Below, piece by piece: positions 45,746 through 54,629 of a stretch of 64,000 nt of DNA. The stretch spans positions 62,001 to 126,000 of the forward strand of contig JARBJD010000081.1 of NCBI GenBank assembly GCA_033064195.1, read 5' to 3'. The stretch is from Blattamonas nauphoetae (taxonomy: Eukaryota; Preaxostyla; Oxymonadida). The notes below the pieces were generated by a model. The model was not told the origin of the DNA, did no database searches, and saw only the letters and a list, made by a program, of their open reading frames with translations. The position numbers and the translations under genes are program-made. The stretch's first letter is position 1. Each line of letters opens with the position of its first letter.

Positions 45746-46808
45746 AGCTTGGACTCACATTTGATGCTAATGGAGGACAATTGATCTGGAAAATGGAGTG
45801 AAGGTGATGTTTCCGAAGAAGTTCAACCTGTAAACTGTTAATATAGAGCCCGGAGAAACCCTGTTTTATTCATAACCCCGAACAAAATCAAGATTTTTGC
45901 CCACTGGACTCGCTGATGAAACTACGGATAAAAGAGACCAAAATCGTGAAAAAAAGGTGTCGATGGTCCACATCTTCTGAACCGGTGGATCGATCTTCAA
46001 TCAAAGAAGAAAGAGGAGAAGAGGGGATATGAGAAGTAGGAGAGGAAAGAGTTACTGCATTAATAGTTGTGTCACCAATATGTCCCATGACATCGATCCG
46101 GCCCTTTTTCTGGAAATATCCATATTGGTCAAACTGAGAAAAATCTAAAATTTTAGAATAATACTCCCATGCGATCTCGAGAAAACCTCCTAATCCCCAC
46201 TTTTGCCCGATGAATAAAATCTTTTTCGGATTATCTCAACAACCAATGAATCGATTTCAATGAAATTTTTCATAAAAACGTTTTTTTGGTGAAACGAACA
46301 TTTTGACAAAATTTGGAGAAAAAATTCTGGATATTTGGGAAAATGGAAAAAACCCATATTTTTCTCGACACAACATTCTTTGGAAAAAAAGCGGTTCATT
46401 TTTTGAGCAGGTTAGTAGTGATATAGGTGAATGTGGAACCACGTTGGCAAAGACACCACTTCTATAGCTTTTTCTCCATGCCGATTGACAATTCAGAAAA
46501 TACTTGCAGTAAAAGTCATTTTCATTTCAGAAAGTTGTCAAACTTAGAGAAATATTCTCTTCCAGAGTTCAGTTACTTCATACTTTCAAGTTGAAGCAAA
46601 TTTTCGAAAATTTTCAAAAATGCAAAAACCTTGATTTTGGCGGAAGCTGGTGTATTTTTTCAAGGTTCCGAAGGTTGCGACCCTTCTCATCGGTCCCTTT
46701 TAGACCGGCATCGGAACTCATTTTTCTCGATTTGAGTTCCGGAGACGTACGTTGGTCTTGCCAAGGGCCTAGACCATGCCAAAGGGCAGTGATATGTGGA
46801 ATTAAATG

Positions 46809-46892
46809 CTTCCGCCAGGAATTGAACCTAGGACCTTCAGCTTAGTAGTAGTAGTGCGTGCACTCACCATTACCACTAGACTATCCGGTCCT
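46809..46892 (-). ncRNA. tRNA-like sequence (A box and B box), possible tRNA pseudogene or SINE head
   Basis: On the minus strand TAGTCTAGTGG (46873-46883) fits the RNA polymerase III A box, and GGTTCAATTCC (46818-46828) fits the B box, 44 bases apart. A T-arm of five pairs with a seven-base loop can be drawn. The acceptor ends do not pair and no normal anticodon arm is clear, so it is not a functional tRNA gene as read. The ten bases TGGCGGAAGC at 46638-46647 recur inverted at 46809-46818. Confidence 0.5.
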
Positions 46893-46991
46893 GAAATTAT
46901 CCCGAAAAATCAGAAACTTTATACCCGAAAAAAAGACACTATAGCAGATTTAAAATTTGAAAACTTTGTCAATAAATTCAATATATAGCAA

Positions 46992-47215
46992 AATCGCTCC
47001 CGTGAAAAGTCATGCTTTTTAACGAGGGTAACAAGTGGCCAAGAATTAAGATTTAGCAGATCGCTCCCGTGAAAAGGCATGCTTTTAATCGGGGGTAAAA
47101 AGTTAAAAAGGAAAATCTAACTAATTTTGAAAAATCGCTGACGAGAAAAGTCGTGCTTTTAACGGGGTAAAAAGTCGTTCCCGTGATAAATCCATGCTTT
47201 TTAACGAGGGGAGAT
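46992..47215 (+). repeat. Array of four hairpin-forming repeat units
   Basis: Four diverged units near 46992, 47061, 47135 and 47173 share the pattern CTCCCGTGAAAAG, a short loop, then CTTTTTAACGAGGG. The two halves of each unit are partly complementary, so each can fold into an imperfect hairpin. Substitutions on one arm are partly matched on the other. Function unknown; possibly a degraded mobile repeat or a structured RNA. Confidence 0.6.
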
Positions 47216-47292
47216 AGGTAGACGATAAAAGGAATATATAGCAGATCTGAACATTCGAGGTATAAGGCACAGGTCGAAACTAACATTTTCAG

Positions 47293-47372
47293 GAGCTAGT
47301 AGCTCAGTGGGTATGTTCCAGTGTCCACCCGTTTCTAGGGGTGGTTCGATTCAGGCGAGGGCAATCTTAATT
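47293..47372 (+). ncRNA. Second tRNA-like sequence with A and B boxes
   Basis: TAGCTCAGTGG (47300-47310) and GGTTCGATTCA (47343-47353) fit the polymerase III A and B box consensus. The intervening 32 bases do not form a proper anticodon arm and the T stem does not pair, so it is a relic or a tRNA-derived repeat rather than a working tRNA. Confidence 0.4.
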
Positions 47373-47383
47373 TCAAAAAAAAA

Positions 47384-47555
47384 TGAAAAAGTTTCAAAAT
47401 ACCAAAACAATTTCAAAAATTTAAAAAATTCAAAAATTCAAAAAATATCAAAAAATACTTAGGAAAATTTCAAAAAATTCAAAAATTCAAAAAATTCAAA
47501 AATTCAAAAATTCAAAAATTCAAAATTTCCAAAAATTCAAAATTTCCAAAAAGTT
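47384..47555 (+). repeat. Low-complexity AAAATTC-type repeat
   Basis: A run of AAAAATTC-like units directly next to the repeats that begin the Polinton end. Mostly A and T; no coding potential. Confidence 0.8.
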
Positions 47556-47889
47556 GAAGTATGATACCTCGACGTAATTTCCCTTGATACTCAGGCAAAA
47601 TGGTGCCCTCGTGGCTAATGCGTAGAACGAATTGAAGGTTGGATTGGAGCGGGACGAGCTGGGAGGCTGTCCCCGGGGGTTCACTGTGGGCATCACTTGA
47701 ATGTGACCGTAAATCATGCCCCCCAATACCTTAGCCCTTCAAGGAATTCGCCAGCAGTAGTCATTGAGTAGGATCATGATAGAGTGATCCCCAAAGGAGT
47801 ATCGGGTTGTCCTACGGTACAATCATACAAAAACTTGATAAAGGAAATGATGAACGATTGAACGATGAAGGCTTGAATGATTGAATTTC
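47551..47889 (+). repeat. End-repeat copy A beside the Polinton
   Basis: A unit of about 290 bases plus spacer, starting AAGTTGAAGTATGATACCTCG and ending with the GGTACAATCATACAAA block. It is directly followed by a second copy (47890-48184), so the outer end of the element is tandemly duplicated, or two relatives lie side by side. No conserved frame holds across copies. Confidence 0.75.
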
Positions 47890-48184
47890 AAGTTGAAATA
47901 TGATACCTCGACGTAATTTCCCTTGATGCTCAGGCAAAATGGTGCCCTCGTGACTAATGCGTAGAACGAATTGAAGGTTGAATTGGAGACGGTGGATTTC
48001 TAGGAATCCGCCCCGGGGTTCATGTTGGCTTCAGATTCTCGACAGAGAGTTTGACCGTAAATCATGCCCACCCAAGACTTAACCCTTCAAGGAATTCGCC
48101 AGCAGTAGTCATTGAGTAGGATCATGATAGAATGATCCCCAAAGGAGTATCGGGTTGTCTCATGGTACAATCATACAAACTTGA
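47890..48184 (+). repeat. End-repeat copy B, inside the terminal repeat of the Polinton
   Basis: Closely similar to copy A, including TCAAGGAATTCGCCAGCAG and the GGTACAATCATACAAA end. Its last about 50 bases (from 48136) match the last bases of the window in inverted orientation, so this copy belongs to the terminal inverted repeat. Confidence 0.8.
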
Positions 48185-48679
48185 AAAATTGAATGATGAA
48201 TGATTGAATGATTGAAATGAATGAATGAAAAATGAAACTTGGAAGAAAGAAACAAAAAGAAAGAAGCAAGATGAAAGCTGGCACAACAAGGAACCAAAAT
48301 AAAAGTTCCAACACCTCACTTCACATTTCATTTTTTATTTTTTTGATTTTTTTAATTTGTATTAAATGACAACAGTGAATACTACATATGTCTCGCTAAA
48401 GACTTCGAACCCTCCAAAGGGGAGCGAAAAACGTCGAACAGAATCCAAGCAAGCTTTGATTCAGTCAATGAAAGAAGAGAACTGTGAACTTGTCTCTGAG
48501 TATGTCAGACATAATATCCCAGTCATCTATGTTCATGAAGGTGTTGAGTGGAGGATAAAACCAAAGTTGTGGAATCAAGGGAACAGACCACACATGTCAC
48601 AACGTCGACACTACACTCAATCGTTTGTGGAGAATGAACTGAGGAAGTACAACTGTGAGCTCGTTGGTGAGTACAAGCA
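48136..48679 (+). repeat. Polinton left terminal inverted repeat (visible part)
   Basis: It pairs with 63436-64000. It contains noncoding end sequence, a low-complexity GAATGATT-type stretch (the source of a small length difference between the ends) and most of a gene. It extends farther out than can be tested, because the right partner is cut by the window edge. Confidence 0.9.
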
Positions 48680-48734
48680 TGTTCCTGTTTCATCAGAGAA
48701 GAATTTAGGATGTTTTTGGTGTTCACAAAAATAA
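48366..48734 (+). CDS. Polinton terminal-repeat gene, left copy
   Basis: A 122-residue frame whose main part is nearly identical to the gene at 63324-63749. Unknown function. The shared part is basic and has two related blocks, ESKQALIQSMKEENCELVSE and FVENELRKYNCELVGEY, suggesting an internal duplication built around a NCELVxEY motif. It is preceded by the T-rich motif typical of the genes of this element. Confidence 0.65.
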   Translation: MTTVNTTYVSLKTSNPPKGSEKRRTESKQALIQSMKEENCELVSEYVRHNIPVIYVHEGVEWRIKPKLWNQGNRPHMSQRRHYTQSFVENELRKYNCELVGEYKHVPVSSEKNLGCFWCSQK

Positions 48735-48798
48735 CGCTGATTTTTTTTATTTGAATTTTTTATTTTCCATTTGAAGAGTAGGTCCAGTTAGTGCAAGT

Positions 48799-49085
48799 GT
48801 GAGACCTCGACGTAACGTTCCAAGATACTCAGGCAAAATGGTGCCCTCGTGACTGATACGTAGAACGAATTGAAGGTTGGATTGGAGACGGATGATCGAA
48901 AGATTGTCCCCGGGGTTCATGTTGGCTTCAGATTCTTTTAATGAATTTGTACGTAAATCATGCCCACCCAAGACTTATCCCTTCAAGGAATTCGCTATTC
49001 TCTGTGAGAGCGTAGCAGTCATTGAGAAGGATTGAGATAGATCGTCCCCAAAGGGGTATCGGGGTGTCTATAGGAAACTCACACG
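48799..49085 (+). repeat. End-repeat copy C, internal to the left terminal repeat gene
   Basis: A third, more diverged copy of the unit in 47551-48184, same orientation (CTCGACGTAACGTTCCAAG; GTCCCCAAAGGGGTATCG). It has no counterpart at the right end of the element within the window. Confidence 0.75.
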
Positions 49086-49158
49086 AATATGAACAGGAAC
49101 TACTCAACGGCTATTTTTGTTTTGTGAAGAATGTCATCACAAAAATATCATTCACAGT

Positions 49159-49569
49159 TTAATACTCCAACATGAGATCAACCAGAAATTCATAGTACTC
49201 CTTGATTATTTTTCCATTGATCGTCTCTGATGTCTCCATCTCAATAGATTCACCAGAACTGTCTTTGAACCAGATCTTCACTATTGATTGTCGAGTAGTT
49301 AATTCCCACTTCTTTCGTTTCGCAATCTGTTCGTTGCAGAAAGCAACGTACGAATCATTGTGTGCATCAGTCTGGATCCAATCAGCGTGAATGGTGTAAT
49401 TCTGAGGAATATCTTTGGAGATGATTGTGGATGTACTGCCAATTTCTTCCTTCACATGGATGAGTTTGCAGTCGAGGAAGTAAATATATTTTTGTTTTCT
49501 GAAATTGACAAAATCATGAGGAAATTGAGCAGTGTGAGAATTCTGAATTGAGAAGTATCGTTTAACCAT
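49159..49569 (-). CDS. Polinton protein of unknown function (136 residues)
   Basis: First of a run of leftward genes. The product is hydrophilic with a beta-rich look (WELTTRQSIVKIWFKD) and an acidic end. No family recognised. It is preceded by the CAAAAATAAAAAATC motif, read on the other strand as a T-rich box. Confidence 0.55.
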   Translation of the reverse strand: MVKRYFSIQNSHTAQFPHDFVNFRKQKYIYFLDCKLIHVKEEIGSTSTIISKDIPQNYTIHADWIQTDAHNDSYVAFCNEQIAKRKKWELTTRQSIVKIWFKDSSGESIEMETSETINGKIIKEYYEFLVDLMLEY

Positions 49570-49612
49570 GGTTCTTTTAGCAAAAATAAAAAATCAAAAA
49601 ACACTTTTATCA

Positions 49613-51322
49613 TTAATACCCTCTCTTCACTTCTTCATACGCTTCTTGGAGTCGACGATCAATGACATATCGCACTCGTGGTTGTCCATTGTCGATCCAG
49701 AACAACCAGTAAGTAGCCTGATGAAGTGCTAGAATTGGTGGAGGAGGACCTTCTGGAGTTGATGTGAAATATGGATCCAGAGCGCCCTGATTGATTGGTG
49801 TTCCTCGATAGACAATGTTCACCGATTCTGCTGTCGAAATACCTTCTTCACCACCAGCAATTTCACTTCGATCTGTTGGAACCATGAAAGTGAAACAGGT
49901 TGCATCCGTCACAGCTCTATTTCTCACAAATTGACGTTCAACTCCGTTGAAGTCTTTTTCAAGGCGAGAATGACAAATAGAATTTTCGAACTCTTCTGTT
50001 GCTGAACAACCAATGAAATCACCATTCACCATCATCATTTGATAGAACTCTGGTGAGAGTGTTGACATTGGGAAATTGGGAAAGTTGGATCCAAGCATTT
50101 CAAATTGACCAACGTAGTGAGGATTTCTGAAGACTGTACATTCATTTGGTCTTTCAGGGAATAAGCACATGAGATTCATGAGATTGTTGAGTTTGATACT
50201 GATATTTGATCTCACTCCCATGGCATTCGCTTTTGATTGAAATGATTGTGTGTCAATTCTTTCTGCTTTCAGGACATAAAGAGTCTTTGAATATGTGTTG
50301 AATAGGGATTGTTTTGTTGCATCGGTGATTTGATATCCGTAGCAAATTGTCGTTACTTTTTCAACAGATGAATTCAGAACTGTGTAGGTTCTTGATATAT
50401 ACTGGATGATTGCTGGTTTTTCAGCCATTGAATCTTCTTTTTCAAACGCACCATATTGCCAGACTGGATTTCCGATTTGGGTAAATTCCTGAGTCAAAAT
50501 GCAGAATTCTCCGTCATGCATAAGTGACATTCGAGAAGAACCGACCTTAAGCATTGGTGTCATATCTCCTTCATCAGTTGTATCTTGAATTGATTTTCGA
50601 ATCACAGTTGAAGGTCGAATGGGACAATACACAAGCGAATCAGTTGTCAAGTGAAATCTCAATCGTAGATTGCCAAAGAGGGAATTTGGATACTGATCAA
50701 AGGTGCTCAGTGGAAGTAAATTCACAAATGGAATAACCAGTGGAATCGTAAATGTGATTGTTTCCGGTAAATCTGAAGCACTCGAGCATAACGGTGTATA
50801 GTAGAATCCGCACACACTTGGATCCATTCTCTGAACATTTTCCCACAGACTGTAACAATGCTTCATGTTGTTTTTCTCTTCATGTGACTTGAATGTGTGA
50901 TACAGAAATGATTCATGGATGTGATTATTCTGGAGTGTGTTGTCAATAATGTTTCCTTGACTATCAACCAGTCTCATATCTCTAATTGCATCTGATGATG
51001 ATTTATATCCGAAGAACATTCCGTACATTCCAACGTGTCGTGTAACATCTGTGTCCGGAGGTTTGTGAACTGGAACAGTCACAGTGAGATCAATTCGCAA
51101 ATGACTCTTCGCAAACTCAGTCACATCATGACCATCATAGCACAATGGAACTTCAATCTCATCTCCAATTCTGCATGGCATAGGAGGATTGGTATTATGA
51201 ACTTCTTGAATTGAATATACATGAGGTTCCGAATCCCATTGCTTTGGCAGATATGATTGCACTTCGATTTGCTCAATTAATGTCGATGTTGGTTTGGATT
51301 GATTTGATCTGATACTTCTCAT
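49613..51322 (-). CDS. Polinton capsid-type protein 1 (putative major capsid family)
   Basis: 569 residues, paralogous to the next gene. Shared blocks include YPNSLFGNLRLRFHL, KHCYSLWENVQRMDPSV and PPPPILALHQATYWLFWIDN. Size, beta-rich composition and position upstream of small virion-type genes fit the double jelly-roll capsid protein of Polintons. The assignment rests on context and size, since no fold search could be run. Confidence 0.6.
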   Translation of the reverse strand: MRSIRSNQSKPTSTLIEQIEVQSYLPKQWDSEPHVYSIQEVHNTNPPMPCRIGDEIEVPLCYDGHDVTEFAKSHLRIDLTVTVPVHKPPDTDVTRHVGMYGMFFGYKSSSDAIRDMRLVDSQGNIIDNTLQNNHIHESFLYHTFKSHEEKNNMKHCYSLWENVQRMDPSVCGFYYTPLCSSASDLPETITFTIPLVIPFVNLLPLSTFDQYPNSLFGNLRLRFHLTTDSLVYCPIRPSTVIRKSIQDTTDEGDMTPMLKVGSSRMSLMHDGEFCILTQEFTQIGNPVWQYGAFEKEDSMAEKPAIIQYISRTYTVLNSSVEKVTTICYGYQITDATKQSLFNTYSKTLYVLKAERIDTQSFQSKANAMGVRSNISIKLNNLMNLMCLFPERPNECTVFRNPHYVGQFEMLGSNFPNFPMSTLSPEFYQMMMVNGDFIGCSATEEFENSICHSRLEKDFNGVERQFVRNRAVTDATCFTFMVPTDRSEIAGGEEGISTAESVNIVYRGTPINQGALDPYFTSTPEGPPPPILALHQATYWLFWIDNGQPRVRYVIDRRLQEAYEEVKRGY

Positions 51323-51368
51323 TTATAGAAAAATAAAAAATACAATATCATTTTTTTCTTTTACTGTT

Positions 51369-53252
51369 TTAAGATTTCAATATTCCAAGTTCCTTGTGTA
51401 ACGCTTTCAGTGTGTGATTTGGATAGTACTCAACTTTCGGTTCACCATTGCTGTATCGTAATACCCACCAAGTTGTTGCAGTTGTTGCTAAAATGGGTGC
51501 AGGAGGATGTGTAAATTTAGTCATAAAACCATCGCTTTTATCAATTTGCTGACTTGGATTTTGAACATTATAGTATGTGTCAATCACTCCTTGATATATT
51601 GGCTGAGATCTCAAAGTGACTGGAACATTCTGACCTCTGGAACTGATCGAATCATTGCAGTTTGTTGGACATCCACTTCGTTGGGTTGAAAAGCATAAAA
51701 GAAAATCAGAATTGTCATGAATCGGACGTACTCTTGTCATTGTTTCACCAGGATAATTCTGATCACCAGTGAGTTTCTCTTCAACGAGAGAATCTGAAAG
51801 TGATCGCTCTAAATCATCTGGAACAGTAAGGTATGAATCAAGGTTGAGAGTTGATAATGCGAACTGGTAGAAACGAGCTCCAATAGTTGTTGTCGGTTGT
51901 TCTGGATAGTATTTGTTGAGGAGATTCACTTGGATATTCTTCTGCATTGGATTGTGGAAACATGTGACTTCATTATCATAGTGACGGAAGAGAAGCATGA
52001 TATCCTTGGCATTAACGAGAACCATTTGCTGAGTACAATCAATTCCTGTTGCCGTTGGTGTCTTCTGAAATGGATAGAATGAGATCTTTTCGGCTGGTAT
52101 TGTTCCAGGACGATCCTGATACATTTTCTTCAGATTCTCTTTCGCAATTTCTTTCATTTTGTATCCAGCACTCATGCAATACACATCATCAATGCGATAA
52201 TCCATTATGTTGAGAGAAATGTATTGTTCATCAGGGGAAGGTTCCGAGGTAATACCAGTCGGATGTGTATATACACAATCTTGTTTTACTGCCATGATCT
52301 TAAATGATTGACCGATTTGAACGAAGTTCTTTGTACATGGGGGGACGAGATATGGAAGGAAGGTTGGACGATCACGATTACAATAGACAAGTGAATCTCG
52401 GATGGGAGGTAACTTTGATGTATATTCACTGATCAATAACGAGAGTGTATTTTTCAAAGTCAGTTCAGGATTCACCGGACAACAAACGAATGCATCTTCA
52501 TTGATGTGAACACTCAATTTCAGATCTCCAAAGAGACACCGAGGATAGTCAGTCATCCCTGAGAATATCAGAAGATCTTCAAGATTGATTGACACACGAA
52601 TTGGGACATCAATAGTGTCTTTGAAGACACCAGTTCCAGACGTTGTTGTGAAGTCTGATAAAGGAATATAAACACCAGCAACCGATTCATCATGATTCCA
52701 AGCATTTTGCCAAGGTGTGTGACAATGCTTTCGATTCTCCAATTGACTCTTCGGTTTGATCATGTTGTAGATGTGAGACTCCATTGATACGTCATTGGTT
52801 GTGGTACTTATGATTCTCTGATTGTTGTGAAGAACAGTAAGGTCACGAAAGATTGATGCCGAATGTTTGAGTCCAACGAAGATGAATATCCTTTCATTCA
52901 TGTACGAGCCAATTTTACCTGCAGTTTGTTTCCAGTTGTTGACTTTCAATGTCGCTGTCATTGTGAAAGTAATGAAGGAATCATCGATTTGACAAATGTC
53001 TTGATTTCCAGTCAATGGAATGATTATTTCCTGTCCTTTGTAGAAGCGTGAATTCTCAGATGGTTTCAATTCTTGAATGGAAGTACTATGTGCTCCATCA
53101 TTCAGAAGGTAATTGATGTGATGCTCAGACATGAGTTGCTGTTGAATTTGACCAATGTCATCTCTTGTGTACTTGATTGATCCTGTTGTATTTCCAGTCA
53201 ATGATGATGCTCCTGTTCTTTTGTTTGTCAGATGTGTTATATGCGAGTTCAT
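51369..53252 (-). CDS. Polinton capsid-type protein 2 (paralogue of capsid-type 1)
   Basis: 627 residues. Blocks matching the neighbour: YPRCLFGDLKLSVHI, KHCHTPWQNAWNHDESV and PPAPILATTATTWWVLRYSN. The two lie in tandem with 46 bases between them, so one arose by duplication of the other. One may be the hexon-type and the other a vertex or second hexon protein; that division is inference. Confidence 0.6.
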   Translation of the reverse strand: MNSHITHLTNKRTGASSLTGNTTGSIKYTRDDIGQIQQQLMSEHHINYLLNDGAHSTSIQELKPSENSRFYKGQEIIIPLTGNQDICQIDDSFITFTMTATLKVNNWKQTAGKIGSYMNERIFIFVGLKHSASIFRDLTVLHNNQRIISTTTNDVSMESHIYNMIKPKSQLENRKHCHTPWQNAWNHDESVAGVYIPLSDFTTTSGTGVFKDTIDVPIRVSINLEDLLIFSGMTDYPRCLFGDLKLSVHINEDAFVCCPVNPELTLKNTLSLLISEYTSKLPPIRDSLVYCNRDRPTFLPYLVPPCTKNFVQIGQSFKIMAVKQDCVYTHPTGITSEPSPDEQYISLNIMDYRIDDVYCMSAGYKMKEIAKENLKKMYQDRPGTIPAEKISFYPFQKTPTATGIDCTQQMVLVNAKDIMLLFRHYDNEVTCFHNPMQKNIQVNLLNKYYPEQPTTTIGARFYQFALSTLNLDSYLTVPDDLERSLSDSLVEEKLTGDQNYPGETMTRVRPIHDNSDFLLCFSTQRSGCPTNCNDSISSRGQNVPVTLRSQPIYQGVIDTYYNVQNPSQQIDKSDGFMTKFTHPPAPILATTATTWWVLRYSNGEPKVEYYPNHTLKALHKELGILKS

Positions 53253-53280
53253 TTTATCAAAAATAAAAAAACAATATTGC

Positions 53281-53583
53281 TTATTTCTTTTTCAGTTTCT
53301 TCTTCTTTGCTTTCGGCTTCAGCTTTTCTTCCAGTCTCAGTATTTCTCCTCTGAGCTTGTTCGCAACTGCTGTGTTTCCTTCATTCATCGCTTGCTCATA
53401 TTGTGCCATCTTTTCTGCATGGATTTGCTGATCCGATTTCACGTCTGGGATCATTTCAACTCCTGTCTGTGCAACCTTCGAAATCAGTGGTCCAACGAAG
53501 GGAATGAGATTCAGAAATGGAGCTCCAACTCCGAGTATGTTTTTGCCAACTGCTGCTAATTTTGATAACCAACCTGGTGCCAT
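53281..53583 (-). CDS. Small Polinton virion-type protein 1
   Basis: 100 residues: an N-terminal amphipathic and hydrophobic segment (MAPGWLSKLAAVGKNILG; FLNLIPFVGPLI) and a very basic C-terminus (KPKAKKKKLKKK). The layout resembles membrane-active minor capsid proteins such as adenovirus pVI, but similarity cannot be shown. It shares the MAPG start with the next gene. Confidence 0.55.
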   Translation of the reverse strand: MAPGWLSKLAAVGKNILGVGAPFLNLIPFVGPLISKVAQTGVEMIPDVKSDQQIHAEKMAQYEQAMNEGNTAVANKLRGEILRLEEKLKPKAKKKKLKKK

Positions 53584-53589
53584 TTATGT

Positions 53590-53602
53590 AAAAATAAAAA
53601 AC
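53590..53602 (-). promoter_or_regulatory. T-rich motif upstream of Polinton start codons (representative site)
   Basis: Read in the gene direction as TTTTTATTTTTA, about 5-12 bases before the ATG. Equivalent sites sit near 49,581, 51,328, 53,259, 53,971, 54,598, 55,586 and 63,292 for leftward genes and near 63,760 and 48,330 for the terminal-repeat genes. No such box was noticed before host genes in this window. It is a candidate core promoter or initiator for the element. Confidence 0.6.
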
Positions 53603-53617
53603 TTGAACACAAACAAA

Positions 53618-53965
53618 TTATAATCCTTTGAACTGAATTTTGGAATTTGATGATTGAGGCATGTCATCGTTTGAATACCGTGCATTTCGTGGTGGTTCAT
53701 AATCTCTCACCCTGTGAGGGTTCGAAGCCTCTGGCGAGACAATCATCTGTTGTTGAGGTGCTCGATTGATTGCTTTGTTTTGCTGGTACACATCCATCAT
53801 TCCGCCTAAGCCACTGAGTATTCCTCCAGCTGTTTGTCCAAACTTGTTGTTTGTCTGTGAGAGCAATCCACCACCGACTTGAAGCAGTGATGGAGCTAGA
53901 GGTTTGATGAATTGAAAGAATTGTTTGCCGATATTTTTGAGTTTGTTGAAACTTCCTGGTGCCAT
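53618..53965 (-). CDS. Small Polinton virion-type protein 2
   Basis: 115 residues starting MAPGSFNKLKNIGKQFFQ, the same plan as its neighbour, then a Gly-rich stretch (GGILSGLGGMMD) and a polar tail. Probably a diverged sister gene of the 53281-53583 gene. Confidence 0.55.
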   Translation of the reverse strand: MAPGSFNKLKNIGKQFFQFIKPLAPSLLQVGGGLLSQTNNKFGQTAGGILSGLGGMMDVYQQNKAINRAPQQQMIVSPEASNPHRVRDYEPPRNARYSNDDMPQSSNSKIQFKGL

Positions 53966-54000
53966 TTATGTAAAAATAAAAAATTCAATTCATTATTATT

Positions 54001-54588
54001 TTATCTCGGTATTGCCTTCGTTAGCGAAATTCCATAATTGAGTATAGTGTTGTATGCTTCATTGAAGGCAATGCTCATATCTTTTCCACCAACAAGGATC
54101 TTGAAAATTGTTCGAAAGATTGGTAGTTTATTGAGACATAGGCACTTGTCAGATAAATCATCCAATTCGATCACCACATCGTTGATCCCAGTGAGTGTAG
54201 CAATCAGTGCACATAAATCACTTTGGTTTGTGATCAGTTTCTTCGATGGTTCAATGAGATTATTCAATAGTTTCTTTTCACAGGCGAATGCATTTTTGTA
54301 GACGAGCAATAACTGATCTTTGAATGCTGCAATGTTGGATGTGTACTCACGAAGTGGGATTGAACGACTTTGGATTGGTGCAGATGGGTAGATCTCAAGT
54401 GGTGGTGGATCATACGTTCCTGGAATATTGTCTAGTTCGACATTCGCGCATTGTTCATTTCGATCTTCGAGTTTTGATCTTCCAGAAGTTGATCCTTTAT
54501 TATCGATGATCACATTGTTGGTGATTGACGTTGGAACTGAAGAAGAACTTGTGTGTTTCGTAAATTGACAACTTAGAATTGGCTGCAT
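54001..54588 (-). CDS. Polinton protein of unknown function (about 195 residues)
   Basis: A Ser/Thr-rich N-terminal third with acidic and Pro-containing segments, then a helical C-terminal half (IAAFKDQLLLVYKNAFACEK). The ATG at 54588 is preferred over a GTG one codon upstream. No family recognised. Confidence 0.5.
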   Translation of the reverse strand: MQPILSCQFTKHTSSSSVPTSITNNVIIDNKGSTSGRSKLEDRNEQCANVELDNIPGTYDPPPLEIYPSAPIQSRSIPLREYTSNIAAFKDQLLLVYKNAFACEKKLLNNLIEPSKKLITNQSDLCALIATLTGINDVVIELDDLSDKCLCLNKLPIFRTIFKILVGGKDMSIAFNEAYNTILNYGISLTKAIPR

Positions 54589-54629
54589 CACTTTCTATAA
54601 AAATAAAAAATATATATTTATGTTTTTAA

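Larger units (their letters stand above)
45274..46600. other. Gene-free AT-rich region
   Basis: No frame of coding character. It contains the inverted repeats listed separately (45,317-45,745) and otherwise AT-rich unique sequence. No RNA gene was recognised. Confidence 0.5.

Noticed and set aside
46591-46988. Frames across the tRNA-like region
   Set aside because: Short, without family signals, and better explained by the tRNA-like repeat.
47520-47726. Minus-strand frame in the end-repeat copies
   Set aside because: The frame is not kept among the three copies, so the unit is treated as noncoding.
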